Shown here: positions 30,828 through 39,594 of the stretch, piece after piece
How positions within the stretch are numbered: position 1 is the first letter of the stretch
How the letters are laid out: each line of letters begins with the position of its first letter
Assembly: GCF_040654195.1 (NCBI RefSeq)
Contig: NZ_JBFAHM010000017.1
Location: forward strand, 62,001 to 126,000
Length of the DNA: 64,000 nt
From: Hamadaea sp013361475
GTDB lineage: Bacteria > Actinomycetota > Actinomycetes > Mycobacteriales > Micromonosporaceae
Direction of reading: 5' to 3'
Notes under the pieces: generated by a model
The model's input: the letters and a program-made list of their open reading frames with translations, nothing else
Told to the model about the DNA's origin: nothing
Database searches by the model: none
Made by a program: the position numbers and the translations under genes

Positions 30828-31955
30828 ATGGCGAAGTCGAGACGCGTACGCAAGACTCGGTCACCGATCTGGGCCCGGCTGGTCCTGGCCTTCGGGCTCC
30901 TGGTCAGCCTGGCCGGCTTCGGTGGTCTCGTCACCGTCGACAAGTTCTTCGGCGACCTGACCAGTGGCATCAAGACCGGCACCACGGAGGAGTCACCCGG
31001 CCCGGTCGAGAAGGTCAGCAACGACAAGGCTCTGCAAGGCCCGATCACGTTGCTGCTGCTGGGCATCGACCATCGCCAGGGCTGGGGTCCGGATGACGCG
31101 CGCTCGGACACGATCATCATCCTGCACATCTCGGCCGACCACGAACAGGCGTATCTGATCTCGCTGCCCCGCGACCTCGCACTGCCCATCCCGGCGTGGT
31201 CGAAGTCCGGCTTCAAGGGACGCGTCGCGAAGATCAACGCGGCGTACCAGTTCGGGTCGGAACGCGGAGCGGGCTGGGAGGGCGGGGCCGGCCTGATGCA
31301 GAAGACGATCAAGCAGCTGGCCGGGATCACCTTCGACGGCGTCATCGTCATCGACTTCGACGGCTTCAAGAACGTCATCACCGCCATGGGCGGCGTACGC
31401 CTGTGCGTCGAGAAGAACACCTGGTCGAGCCACTACATCAAGAATGCCAAGGGGCAGCCCGAGTACTACAGCTACGACGGCAAGCACCAGCTGCCCAACA
31501 GCTGGATCCACAAGAAGGGCTGCCGGGAGATGGCGGCCTGGGAGGCGCTGGACTTCTCCCGGCAGCGCTACGGACTGGACAACAGCGATTACGACCGGCA
31601 GAAGCACCAGCAGCAGCTGCTGAAGTCGATGGCGAAGAAGGCGACGAGTGCGGGAGTGCTCAGCAATCCGGGGAAGCTGTCGGAGGTCTTCAAGGCGGCC
31701 GGGTCCTCGCTGAAGATGGACACGAAGGGCGTACCGGTGGACACCTTCGTCTTCTCGCTGAAGTCACTGGCCGCCGCCGATCTCATCACCTTGAAGACCA
31801 ACGGCGGCACCTACGCTTCCTGCGGCTACGACCTCGGCGGGGAGAGCTGTGAGGGCATCACCCAGGGCACCAAGGACATGCTCGCCGCCGTCAAGAACGA
31901 CACCCTGGGCGACTTCATCACCGACAATCCGGAGTTCCTCAGCCAATCCGGCTGA
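30828..31955 (+). CDS. LytR-CpsA-Psr (LCP) family cell-wall glycopolymer ligase
   Basis: A 375-residue membrane-anchored protein: basic N-terminus (AKSRRVRKTRSPIWAR), one membrane helix about 17-38, then the extracytoplasmic LCP domain. Family landmarks: LLLLGIDHR, DDARSDTIIILHISADHEQAYLISLPRDLALPIP (Asp/Arg residues that bind pyrophosphate and Mg2+), KINAAYQFG, FDGVIVIDFDGFKNVITAMGGV and ALDFSRQRYGLDNSDYDRQKHQQQLLK. LCP proteins transfer lipid-linked polymers onto peptidoglycan. ATG 30828 has GGGGAGG eight bases upstream. The region before it also holds the divergent riboswitch. Confidence 0.92.
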   Translation: MAKSRRVRKTRSPIWARLVLAFGLLVSLAGFGGLVTVDKFFGDLTSGIKTGTTEESPGPVEKVSNDKALQGPITLLLLGIDHRQGWGPDDARSDTIIILHISADHEQAYLISLPRDLALPIPAWSKSGFKGRVAKINAAYQFGSERGAGWEGGAGLMQKTIKQLAGITFDGVIVIDFDGFKNVITAMGGVRLCVEKNTWSSHYIKNAKGQPEYYSYDGKHQLPNSWIHKKGCREMAAWEALDFSRQRYGLDNSDYDRQKHQQQLLKSMAKKATSAGVLSNPGKLSEVFKAAGSSLKMDTKGVPVDTFVFSLKSLAAADLITLKTNGGTYASCGYDLGGESCEGITQGTKDMLAAVKNDTLGDFITDNPEFLSQSG

Positions 31956-31979
31956 GAAGCCCGTCGGCCGGGTGAATCG

Positions 31980-32462
31980 TCAGAACAGCGGAATGCCGGC
32001 GATCTTGCACAGCTCCTGCATCGCCTTGTACGCCTTGGCGAAGTCCGCGCCCGACCGAGCGCCGAGCACGCTCTTCAACGCGTCCGTGCAGCTGTTGAGC
32101 TGCTGGACCTTGTTGGTGTCGGACCCCTCCGAGGTGTTCGCCGCCTGGGCCTTGGCCGCCTCGGCCTCCGCCTTGGCCGCGGCGACCTCGGCCTGCATCT
32201 CCTGGACCTTGCGCTGCCCGTCGGCCACCTGAACGGCCAGCTGGTCCTCGCGCTCCCGGTGCGCCTTGTCGGCGGAGACGAAGTAGCCGGTGACCGCGGT
32301 CAGCAGCACCAGCAGGACGACGACCACGCCGGTGAGGATCTTCACGGCCGGGCGGCGCGCCGGGGTCTGGTAGGGGATCGCCGTCACGGGGTATTCCTGC
32401 ACCGTGGTGGGCACGGCGGCCTGGCCGTGCACCGGCACGGTCGGATCGTCGGAGTTCGGCAT
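31980..32462 (-). CDS. Membrane protein with a coiled-coil outer domain
   Basis: A 160-residue protein: a Pro/Thr-rich cytoplasmic head (about 1-38), one membrane helix (ILTGVVVVLLVLLTAVTGYFV, about 43-62), a coiled coil (AHREREDQLAVQVADGQRKVQE onward to AEAAKAQAAN, about 66-108) and a short C-terminal domain with two cysteines (NSCTDALKSVL...ELCKIAG). No family recognised. It is convergent with the LCP gene (24 bases apart), so a functional link is not implied. The start is ATG 32462. Confidence 0.7.
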   Translation of the reverse strand: MPNSDDPTVPVHGQAAVPTTVQEYPVTAIPYQTPARRPAVKILTGVVVVLLVLLTAVTGYFVSADKAHREREDQLAVQVADGQRKVQEMQAEVAAAKAEAEAAKAQAANTSEGSDTNKVQQLNSCTDALKSVLGARSGADFAKAYKAMQELCKIAGIPLF

Positions 32463-32673
32463 CAGAGTCTCCCCAGTGGATCTAGCGTGCGGTCGCCCCC
32501 AGTGTGGCCCCCGCTGTCCACTCCAGCCAGCCAGTGTCGCCAGGCTGTCACGCGATCGTCTTCGATCGGTGACCCGGCACGCGGGGAAAATCGCTTGGCT
32601 CGCGTGGGGATCATCCGTGATGCTCAGGGCATGACGTACTGACGCGCACCCTCCCGGTTTCTCGAATCCCTCC

Positions 32674-32687
32674 GGAGATCCGTCTCC
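32674..32687 (+). other. Small hairpin in the rtcB leader region
   Basis: GGAGA-TCCG-TCTCC forms a 5-bp stem about 25 bases upstream of the rtcB start. The 247-base gap around it (32463-32709) holds no recognisable RNA gene or clear promoter. A role in regulation by RNA end status is speculation. Confidence 0.3.
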
Positions 32688-32709
32688 TCTTGAGAAGTGA
32701 GCGTCTTCT

Positions 32710-33897
32710 TTGTCTCAGCCCTCTGCGGCCGTCACCGACTCCGGTACGGCCACCGTCACCGTGTTCGCCGCCCCGACCAGTTGGGTGGAGTCCGACGCCG
32801 TCGCGCAGTGTCATCAGGTCGCGGCGCTGCCCGGCATGATCCACGTCGCGGGCATGCCTGACCTGCACCCCGGCAAGGGCGCGCCGATCGGCGCGGCCAT
32901 GTCCTCCTCCGTGCTCTATCCGCTGCTCGTCGGCTCCGACATCGGCTGCGGTATCGCGGTCTTCCCGATCCGGCTCAAGCGGGTCGTGCCCGAGAAGCTC
33001 GCGGCGCGATTCCCCGATCTCGACGTGCCCCTGCATCCCGAGGCGGACGCCGACGACCCGGCGTGGTCGGTCGTGGACGGCGATCCCGCCGACAGCATTC
33101 CGGCCGGTCACCTGGACAGCCTCGGCACCGTCGGCCGCGGCAACCACTTCGTCGAGCTGGCCCGGATCGGCCCGGTGCTGGCGACCGGCCACGCCGAGCG
33201 CCTCGGGCTGGCCGAAGGCGACCTGGTGCTGATCGTCCACAGTGGTTCGCGCGGGTTCGGTGAGCGGATCCTTCGCGAGCACACCGAGGTCCACGGCGCC
33301 GGTCCGGCCGCCGATCCTGCGGCCTACCTGGCCGCGCACGACCAAGCCGTACGCTGGGGATCGCTCAACCGCCGGCTCATGGCCGCCCGGGTGGCGTACG
33401 CCCTGGGCGCGGAGCCACAGGAGCCCGTAGTCGACGAATGCCACAACCTCGTCGAGGTACGCCACGACGTCTACCTGCATCGCAAGGGAGCCGCCCGCGG
33501 CGACGGCCGGGACGTGCTGGTCGCCGGCACCCGGGGTACGCCGTCCTACCTGGTCGCGACGCATGCCGGGGCGGAGGCCAACTACTCCGTCGCGCACGGG
33601 GCCGGGCGCAAGATGTCCCGCGCCGACGCGCTGCGACGCGGCCGCGCCAAGCACACCGTCGAGGAGTTGCGGCGTACGCCGGTCGGCTCGGTGGTCGTCT
33701 GCGGTGACCGGCAGCTGCTGTTCGAGGAGGCGCCGACGGCGTACAAGCGGATCGAGCAGGTGATCGGCGACCTCGTCGAGCATGAGCTCGCCACCCCGAT
33801 CGCGACGACGATTCCCCTCGTCACGTACAAGACCGCCGATGCCGGTTCCGCCGACCCGGCTGCCCGGCGCGACCGGCGGAAGCGGGGACGGCGGTGA
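32710..33897 (+). CDS. rtcB: RNA-splicing/repair ligase RtcB (RtcB2-like, prfH-associated)
   Basis: A 395-residue RtcB-family ligase that joins RNA 2',3'-cyclic phosphate (3'-phosphate) ends to 5'-OH ends with GTP and Mn2+. Visible motifs: GMPDLHPGKGAPIG, GSDIGCGI (metal-binding Asp and Cys), GRGNHFVEL, VHSGSRGFGE, and the guanylated-histidine block AHGAGRKMSR. It is shorter than housekeeping RtcB (about 400-480) and is coupled by a four-base overlap to prfH, which marks the RtcB2-PrfH repair/rescue module. The TTG at 32710 is the assumed start; GTG 32761 is an alternative but would cut close to the conserved SWVESDAV region. No RtcR-type regulator is present. Confidence 0.9.
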   Translation: MSQPSAAVTDSGTATVTVFAAPTSWVESDAVAQCHQVAALPGMIHVAGMPDLHPGKGAPIGAAMSSSVLYPLLVGSDIGCGIAVFPIRLKRVVPEKLAARFPDLDVPLHPEADADDPAWSVVDGDPADSIPAGHLDSLGTVGRGNHFVELARIGPVLATGHAERLGLAEGDLVLIVHSGSRGFGERILREHTEVHGAGPAADPAAYLAAHDQAVRWGSLNRRLMAARVAYALGAEPQEPVVDECHNLVEVRHDVYLHRKGAARGDGRDVLVAGTRGTPSYLVATHAGAEANYSVAHGAGRKMSRADALRRGRAKHTVEELRRTPVGSVVVCGDRQLLFEEAPTAYKRIEQVIGDLVEHELATPIATTIPLVTYKTADAGSADPAARRDRRKRGRR

Positions 33898-34508
33898 GCG
33901 TACACCTGCTGTTGTCGGCCGGACGTGGGCCGCGGGAATGTGCGTGGGCGGTGGCGATGCTGGCCCGCCGGCTCGAAGCCGACGCCGCACGGCGTGGCGT
34001 GACCACCCGCCGGGTCTCCAGCGTGCCTGGCGAGCGGCCCGGCACATTGCTGTCCGTCCTCGTGGCGATCGACGGCGACCGCGACGCCGACGCCGAGGCG
34101 TTCGCGGCGAGCTGGACCGGGACGCTGTGCTGGCAGGCGCCGAGTCCCTACCGGACGGTGGGCCGCAAGAACTGGTACGTCACCGCGCAGCCCTGCCAGG
34201 TCGACGCGGCCCGGATCGGGTTCGCCGAGTCCGACGTCGACGTCGTCGCCTGCCGCACCGGCGGGCCGGGCGGTCAGCACCGCAATAAGGCCAGCACCGC
34301 AGTACGCGCGACGCACCGTCCCACCGGGACGGTCGTGGTGGTGGACACCGAGCGGCACTTCGCGCTGAACCGGCGCATCGCGTTGCAGCTGCTCCGAACC
34401 CGGATCGAGGATCGCGACGCGGCCGCCGATCGGGACCTCGTCACGGATCGCTGGAAGATCCACGACGAGCTGGTACGCGGCAACCCGACCAGAGTGGAAC
34501 GGCCCTAG
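33894..34508 (+). CDS. prfH: Peptide chain release factor H (PrfH)
   Basis: A 204-residue class-I release-factor-like protein with the catalytic GGQ loop in RTGGPGGQHRNKASTAVRATH near residues 122-142. It lacks the full codon-recognition domain of RF1/RF2; the N-terminal part (LLLSAGRGPRECAWAVAML) and WQAPSPYRTVGRKNWYV are typical PrfH features. PrfH releases peptides from ribosomes stalled by damage in the 16S decoding centre, after which RtcB2 re-ligates the cut rRNA. GTG 33894 overlaps the rtcB stop (GTGA). A terminator follows 16 bases after the stop. Confidence 0.92.
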   Translation: MSVHLLLSAGRGPRECAWAVAMLARRLEADAARRGVTTRRVSSVPGERPGTLLSVLVAIDGDRDADAEAFAASWTGTLCWQAPSPYRTVGRKNWYVTAQPCQVDAARIGFAESDVDVVACRTGGPGGQHRNKASTAVRATHRPTGTVVVVDTERHFALNRRIALQLLRTRIEDRDAAADRDLVTDRWKIHDELVRGNPTRVERP

Positions 34509-34524
34509 CTCCTCCAGTATGGAC

Positions 34525-34562
34525 GGCTGGCGGTTTTGCGTCATTGCGCAAAGCCGCCAGCC
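34525..34562 (+). terminator. Terminator hairpin of the rtcB-prfH operon
   Basis: Arms GGCTGGCGGTTTTGCG (34525-34540) and CGCAAAGCCGCCAGCC (34547-34562) pair over 16 positions with one G-U wobble and a 6-base loop. It begins 16 bases after the prfH stop. Confidence 0.85.
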
Positions 34563-34638
34563 GGAAACGTATCCAGGGGAAACCCGCCGCTGTCAGGATC
34601 CCTAGCCAGGATCTGCGCACGCGGAAGGAAACCCCCTC

Positions 34639-37600
34639 ATGCATGTCCATTCCAGACGGGCGCGCGTCGCCCGCGTAGCCGCTGCCGTCACCCTGACCCT
34701 GTCCGTCCTGGCCGTGCCGGAACGCACCGGGGCCGCCGAAAGCCACCCACTCGTCGGCTCGGCCACCTCGACCGGGACCGCTGGGCGGGAGATCACCCTG
34801 GTCACCGGCGATCGGGCCCTGCTGACCACCGACGCCCAGGGCCACCCGTCGGCGACGCTGCTGCCGGGACCGGCCACCGAGCAGGACGGCTACGTGACGC
34901 GGCAGTTCCGCGGCGACCTCTACGTCATCCCGTCCCAGGCCTTGCCGCTGATCAGCCAAGGGCGGCTCGACGAGGAACTGTTCAACCTGACCGCCCTGGC
35001 CCGCCAAGGCTACGACGACGCGACCAGGGGCGACCTTCCGCTGCTCGCCACCTACGAAGGGCAGGTCGCCCGGAGCCGCACCGCCCCGGCGGCGCTCGAC
35101 GGCACGAGCGTGACCGCCACCCTGCCGGTCGCCGACGCCGTCGCGCTGACCGCCGACAAGACGAAGACCGCCGAGCTGTGGCGAGACCTGACCGACGGTG
35201 ACGGCCCGGAGATCGGCAAACTGTGGCTGGACGGCAAGGTCACCGCCGACATGGCCGAGAGCAACGCCCAGATTCACTCCGCGCAGGCCTGGTCGGCCGG
35301 GTTCGACGGGACGGGCGTGACCGTCGCCGTGCTGGACACCGGATATGACGCGAGCCACCCGGACCTGGCCGGGCAGGTCGTCGGCTCGAAGAACTTCACC
35401 ACCGACAGCGGCGGAGCCGTCGACCGGCACGGCCACGGCACCCACGTCGCCTCCACCATCGCCGGGACCGGCGCGGCCTCGGGCGGCGCGGAGAAGGGCG
35501 TCGCCCCGGGCGCCAAGCTGCTCGTCGGCAAGGTGCTCAACTACTCCGGCAGCGGCCAGGACTCCTGGATCATCGCCGGCATGCAGTGGGCGGTGGACTC
35601 CGGCGCCGACGTCGTCAGCATGAGCCTCGGCGGCAGCGTCGGCACCGACTGCACCGACCCGATCGGCGTCGCCGCGCAGCACCTGGCCCAGCAGTCGAAG
35701 TCGCTGTTCGTCGTCGCCGCCGGCAACACCGGCAAGCTGCAGAGCATCAGCGCGCCGGCCTGCGCCGCCGACGTGCTCACCGTCGGCGCGGCCGACTCGG
35801 CCGGCAAGACCGCCTGGTTCTCCAGCCGCGGCCCGGTCACCGGGCAGCACACCGTCAAGCCCGAGATCGCCGCCCCCGGCGTCGACATCGTCGCGGCGGC
35901 GTTCGGCACCGGCGGCTACACCGCCATGTCGGGCACCTCGATGGCCACCCCGCACGTCGCGGGCGTCGCCGCCCTGCTCCAGCAGCGTCACCCCGACTGG
36001 ACCGCCCAGCAGCGCAAGACCGCGCTCGTCTCGGCGGCCACGCCCTCCACCGACTCCCAGGTGTACGCACAAGGCACCGGCGTCGTGGACGCGTACCGAT
36101 CGGTGACCGCGACCGTGTTCGGGCCGGGGACGGCGTACGCCGGATCGTTCAGCTGGCCGCACCGCGAGCAGCAGCCGGCCACCACGACGGTGACTCTGAC
36201 GAACACCGGCGGCGAGACGGCCACCTTCGACCTGTCGATCGTCGGCGCGACCGGCGAAGACGGCACGCCGCTGACGAACCGGACGTTCACCCCGGGCCTG
36301 TCGAAGATCACGGTGCCCGCGCACGGGACGGCGGACGTCCCCGTCGTCTTCGATCCGGCGAAGAACCAGACCGCCGCCGCGTACGGCGACATCGGAGCCC
36401 GGCTGGTCGCGACCGCCGCCGACGGCAGCACCGTCACGACGGCGATCGGGGCGTACCTGGAACCGCACATCGTCAGCGTTCGCCTGCATGTCGTGGACCG
36501 GCGCGGGCTCGCCCCCGCCTCCCCGTCCTTCGTGGACGTCGTCGACGCCGACCGGCTCACCGCCCAGCGCTTCACCGTGTTCGACACCGATCCAGTGCTG
36601 CGACTGCGTGAAGGCGACTACTCGATCACCGGTGTGATCGCGAGCCGGGACGAAGGCACCATCGGAACGGCCGGCCTCGTCAAGTCGCTGACCTTCGTTG
36701 GCGACCCGGACCTGCGAATCAACAACGACGACGTCGACCGGACGCTGACCCTCGACGCCCGCGACGCGATCAAGCAGCGCGTCCAGGGCGAGCGGCCGCT
36801 GGAGGCCCAGTCGACCGCGATGGAGTACGTCCGGGACTGGGACGGCGTCTACCTGGCCGCCGGTGTCGTCGGCGGGACCTCGATCGACGACGTCTACGTG
36901 CAGCGGACCGACGCGGTCACCGACGGGGCGTTCACCCTCGGCACGTTCTACCGCATGTACGCGCCGGAGCTGAGCCTGCGCTCCACCACCGGGATGGCAC
37001 TCGCACCGGAGTACGTCCAGCCGCCCACCTTCGGGCCGCTGCTGCCGGTGAAGTTCGACGGCTCCGGCCAGGCCGACCTGGTCCCGGCGGGCAAGGGCAC
37101 GGCCGCCGAACTGGCGTCGGCCGGCGTTGGCGGGAAACTGGCGTTCGTCGTCGGTGCGGCCACCTTGGCGACGGTGATGAACGCCGCCGCCGCAGCGGGC
37201 GCGAAGGGCGTCGTCTTCGGGCAGACCGCGGCCGGCCGATGGACCGGGATCTCCAGCGCCGCCACGACCATTCCGGGCGTCACGCTGAGCGGTGCGGACA
37301 CCGCCGCGGTGCAGGCCGCGCTGTCGGCCGGATCGGTGACGCTGGCCTGGGACGCGGTCGCGGCCAGCCCCTACGTCTACAACCTGGCCTTCACCGACAC
37401 CAAGCAGACACAGCCGGACGCCCCGAAGCAGGTCCACGACAGGGACCTGGGCCGCGTCGACGAGCGGTTCTTCGCGCAGCGTACCGATCGGCCGCTGCTG
37501 GACTTCGCGATCGCGGCGTGGGACGGCTTCCCGGTCACGATCGCGTCGGCGTACCTGAAGATCGGCGCACCGCTGACGCGGACGGCGTACTTCACGGCGG

Positions 37601-38406
37601 GCCGGCAGTGGCAGTCGCTGGTCGGCGGATCGGGGTTCTACTCCGAGACGATGGTGGACAAGCCGCGCGTCTACACCGCCGGTTCGGTGCGCTCGGCCGA
37701 CTGGTACCGCGGTCCGGTCCGTTCCACCGGCACGCGCCGGGCGGACTACTCGCCCGAGCACATCGGTGAACGGCAGGAGGGCCTCATCGGCATGGCGATG
37801 CTGCCCTGGGGCGACAGCGACCCCGACCACTTCAGTCAGGGCGGCTCCTTCGGTGACATCGGCAACGCCGAGCTGCTGCGCGACGGGGTCAGCCTGGGCA
37901 CCTCCGCCTGGCCGTCAGGCCTCTGGGAGGTGCCGGACGGCGACGGCGCGTACGAGTTGCGCGTCATGACGGCCCGGTTCAGCACCAACCAGGCGTGGTA
38001 TCCGGGCTGGAACATGTACCGCAGCACGCAGACGGCGTTCCGGTTCCGCTCGGCACGCCCGTCCGACAGCGGCCTGTACGCGTTGCCGCTGCTGGTGCCG
38101 ACCTACGACATTCCGGCCGACCAGCGCAGCCTGACCCCGGCGGCCGCCGGATTCCAGCTGGGCTTCGGCGCCACCGGCCAGCGCGACTACGACGCGGGCG
38201 CGCTCGTCGCCGCCCGGGCCTGGGTCTCGTTCGACGACGGAACCACCTGGGTCGAAGTGCCGGTGACCCGATCGAGCACCGGATTCACCGCGACCTTCGA
38301 CCAGTCGGCCGCGGCGGGCAAGTACGTGTCGCTGCGCGTCGATCTGACCGACGAGCACGGCACCGGAGTCCAGCAGACCATCGTGCGGGCATACGGCGTG
38401 CAGTAA
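34639..38406 (+). CDS. Large secreted subtilisin-family serine protease (S8) with PA insert
   Basis: A 1255-residue exported protease. Signal peptide about 1-33 (basic RRARVARVA then hydrophobic core). A propeptide-like region of about 180 residues precedes the S8 domain. Catalytic triad: Asp in AVLDTGYD (233), His in DRHGHGTHVAS (266), Ser in GTSMATPHVAG (434), with oxyanion Asn in VAAGNTG (363). Beta-rich domains follow; a PA-like stretch (AELASAGVGGKLAFVVGAATLAT onward) lies at about 815-890. No cell-wall anchor is visible, so it is probably released. GGAAGG about 10 bases upstream of ATG 34639 is the ribosome binding site. It is a monocistronic gene bounded by hairpin terminators on both sides. 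Confidence 0.95.
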   Translation: MHVHSRRARVARVAAAVTLTLSVLAVPERTGAAESHPLVGSATSTGTAGREITLVTGDRALLTTDAQGHPSATLLPGPATEQDGYVTRQFRGDLYVIPSQALPLISQGRLDEELFNLTALARQGYDDATRGDLPLLATYEGQVARSRTAPAALDGTSVTATLPVADAVALTADKTKTAELWRDLTDGDGPEIGKLWLDGKVTADMAESNAQIHSAQAWSAGFDGTGVTVAVLDTGYDASHPDLAGQVVGSKNFTTDSGGAVDRHGHGTHVASTIAGTGAASGGAEKGVAPGAKLLVGKVLNYSGSGQDSWIIAGMQWAVDSGADVVSMSLGGSVGTDCTDPIGVAAQHLAQQSKSLFVVAAGNTGKLQSISAPACAADVLTVGAADSAGKTAWFSSRGPVTGQHTVKPEIAAPGVDIVAAAFGTGGYTAMSGTSMATPHVAGVAALLQQRHPDWTAQQRKTALVSAATPSTDSQVYAQGTGVVDAYRSVTATVFGPGTAYAGSFSWPHREQQPATTTVTLTNTGGETATFDLSIVGATGEDGTPLTNRTFTPGLSKITVPAHGTADVPVVFDPAKNQTAAAYGDIGARLVATAADGSTVTTAIGAYLEPHIVSVRLHVVDRRGLAPASPSFVDVVDADRLTAQRFTVFDTDPVLRLREGDYSITGVIASRDEGTIGTAGLVKSLTFVGDPDLRINNDDVDRTLTLDARDAIKQRVQGERPLEAQSTAMEYVRDWDGVYLAAGVVGGTSIDDVYVQRTDAVTDGAFTLGTFYRMYAPELSLRSTTGMALAPEYVQPPTFGPLLPVKFDGSGQADLVPAGKGTAAELASAGVGGKLAFVVGAATLATVMNAAAAAGAKGVVFGQTAAGRWTGISSAATTIPGVTLSGADTAAVQAALSAGSVTLAWDAVAASPYVYNLAFTDTKQTQPDAPKQVHDRDLGRVDERFFAQRTDRPLLDFAIAAWDGFPVTIASAYLKIGAPLTRTAYFTAGRQWQSLVGGSGFYSETMVDKPRVYTAGSVRSADWYRGPVRSTGTRRADYSPEHIGERQEGLIGMAMLPWGDSDPDHFSQGGSFGDIGNAELLRDGVSLGTSAWPSGLWEVPDGDGAYELRVMTARFSTNQAWYPGWNMYRSTQTAFRFRSARPSDSGLYALPLLVPTYDIPADQRSLTPAAAGFQLGFGATGQRDYDAGALVAARAWVSFDDGTTWVEVPVTRSSTGFTATFDQSAAAGKYVSLRVDLTDEHGTGVQQTIVRAYGVQ

Positions 38407-38416
38407 TCACTCCATA

Positions 38417-38450
38417 ATGGACGCCGGGGTGCTCGCGCCCCGGCGTCCAT
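38417..38450. terminator. Perfect hairpin terminator after the subtilase gene
   Basis: ATGGACGCCGGGG (38417-38429) and its exact complement (38438-38450) flank an 8-base loop. It lies 10 bases after the protease stop and 20 before the convergent pseI stop, followed by GCGTTT, so it can serve both genes. Confidence 0.85.
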
Positions 38451-38470
38451 GCGTTTCCCGCCTGGCCGGT

Positions 38471-39523
38471 TCAGATGAGGTCCCAGCTCAGCGGGGTGCC
38501 CTGGGCGGCGTCGCGGGTGAAGGTGCGGCCGAGGACCTTGTCGATCTCGATCGGGGGCAGGCCGTTGGCGGGCCGGATCGAGCGGACGTTGGCCGGGGTG
38601 ACCGGGTCGCCCGCCTTGACGTCCTCCACGATGTAGAGCGAGCGGCGGAAGCGCAGGCCTTCCTTCTCCGACTCGGTCGGGCCGATGTGTGTGGAACCGA
38701 GGGCGAGCCAGGCGCGTTCGGATTCGTCGACCAGGGCGCGCATCTCGGCCGGGGTCATGGAGAACGCCGAGTCGACGCCGCCGTCCTCGCGGGCCAGGGT
38801 GATGTGCTTTTCGATCACGGTCGCGCCGAACGCCACCGACGCGATCGGTACGCCGATCCCGAGCGTGTGATCGGACAGGCCGACCTGGACGTCGAAGGTC
38901 TCGGCCAGGATCGGGATGCGGCGCAGGTTGGAGTCCTGCGGCGGCGACGGATACGACGCGGTGCAGGCCAGCAGCACGATCTGAGTCGCGCCCGCGCCAC
39001 GGGCGGTGTCCAGCGCGTGCGCGATGTCGGCCACGCTGGCCATGCCGGTGGAGATGATCAACGGTTTGCCGGTCTGCGCGGCCAGCCGGATCAGCGGCAG
39101 GTCGACCAGCTCCGACGAGGCGATCTTGTACGCCGGCGCGCCCAGCGACTCCAGCAAGTCGATCGCGGTCGGGTCGAACGGGGCGGAGAACACGGTCAAC
39201 CCGTGCGACGCGGCCCGGTCGAAGATCGGCTTGTGCCACTCGAACGGCGTATGCGCCTTCTGAAACAGCTGGTAGAGCGACTCGCCGCCCCACAGATCGT
39301 GCCCGGCCGAGATCCGGAACTCCGGGGTGTCGACGTCGATGGTGATCGTGTCCGGCGTGTATGTCTGCAGCTTCAACGCGTGCGCGCCGGACTCGGCGAC
39401 CGCGTCGACGATCTGCAACGCCCGGTCCAGGGAACCGTTGTGGTTGCCCGACATCTCGGCGATGATGAACGGCCGATGCCCCGGCCCGATCAGATGATCA
39501 GCGATCCTGATGTGCTCCCTCAT
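38471..39523 (-). CDS. pseI: Pseudaminic acid synthase (NeuB/PseI family)
   Basis: A 350-residue sialic-acid-synthase-family enzyme that condenses a 6-carbon amino sugar with phosphoenolpyruvate. The barrel domain starts RPFIIAEMSGNHNGSLDRAL and contains LKLQTYTPDTIT, VFSAPFDPTAIDLLE, PAYKIASSELVDLPLI, IISTGMAS, ACTASYPSP, VGLSDHTLG and ATVIEKHITLAR (metal and substrate residues). The C-terminal SAF/antifreeze-like domain is SLYIVEDVKAGDPVTPANVRSIRPANGL. The IIAEMSGNHNGSLDRAL segment favours PseI over NeuB (IAEIGxNHxG), but the exact nonulosonate is uncertain. None of the other pathway genes (pseB, C, F, G, H) are nearby. CAGACT seven bases before ATG 39523 suggests a leaderless transcript. 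Confidence 0.88.
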   Translation of the reverse strand: MREHIRIADHLIGPGHRPFIIAEMSGNHNGSLDRALQIVDAVAESGAHALKLQTYTPDTITIDVDTPEFRISAGHDLWGGESLYQLFQKAHTPFEWHKPIFDRAASHGLTVFSAPFDPTAIDLLESLGAPAYKIASSELVDLPLIRLAAQTGKPLIISTGMASVADIAHALDTARGAGATQIVLLACTASYPSPPQDSNLRRIPILAETFDVQVGLSDHTLGIGVPIASVAFGATVIEKHITLAREDGGVDSAFSMTPAEMRALVDESERAWLALGSTHIGPTESEKEGLRFRRSLYIVEDVKAGDPVTPANVRSIRPANGLPPIEIDKVLGRTFTRDAAQGTPLSWDLI

Positions 39524-39594
39524 GGTCCCGAGTCTGCGGTGGGAAGCCCGCCCCGGTCCAAGACACGGCGCTGCGGCAGTGACAGGATCTGGTT

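Noticed and set aside
32641..32690. tRNA-like sequence ahead of rtcB (TTTCTCGAATCCC)
   Set aside because: No acceptor stem, D arm or anticodon arm can be formed around it; only a small GGAGA/TCTCC hairpin is supported.
34441..37830. 1129-codon open frame opposite the subtilase gene
   Set aside because: It is antisense to a protease with a complete catalytic triad; the frame is Gly/Arg/Val-rich with no domain, as expected in GC-rich shadows.
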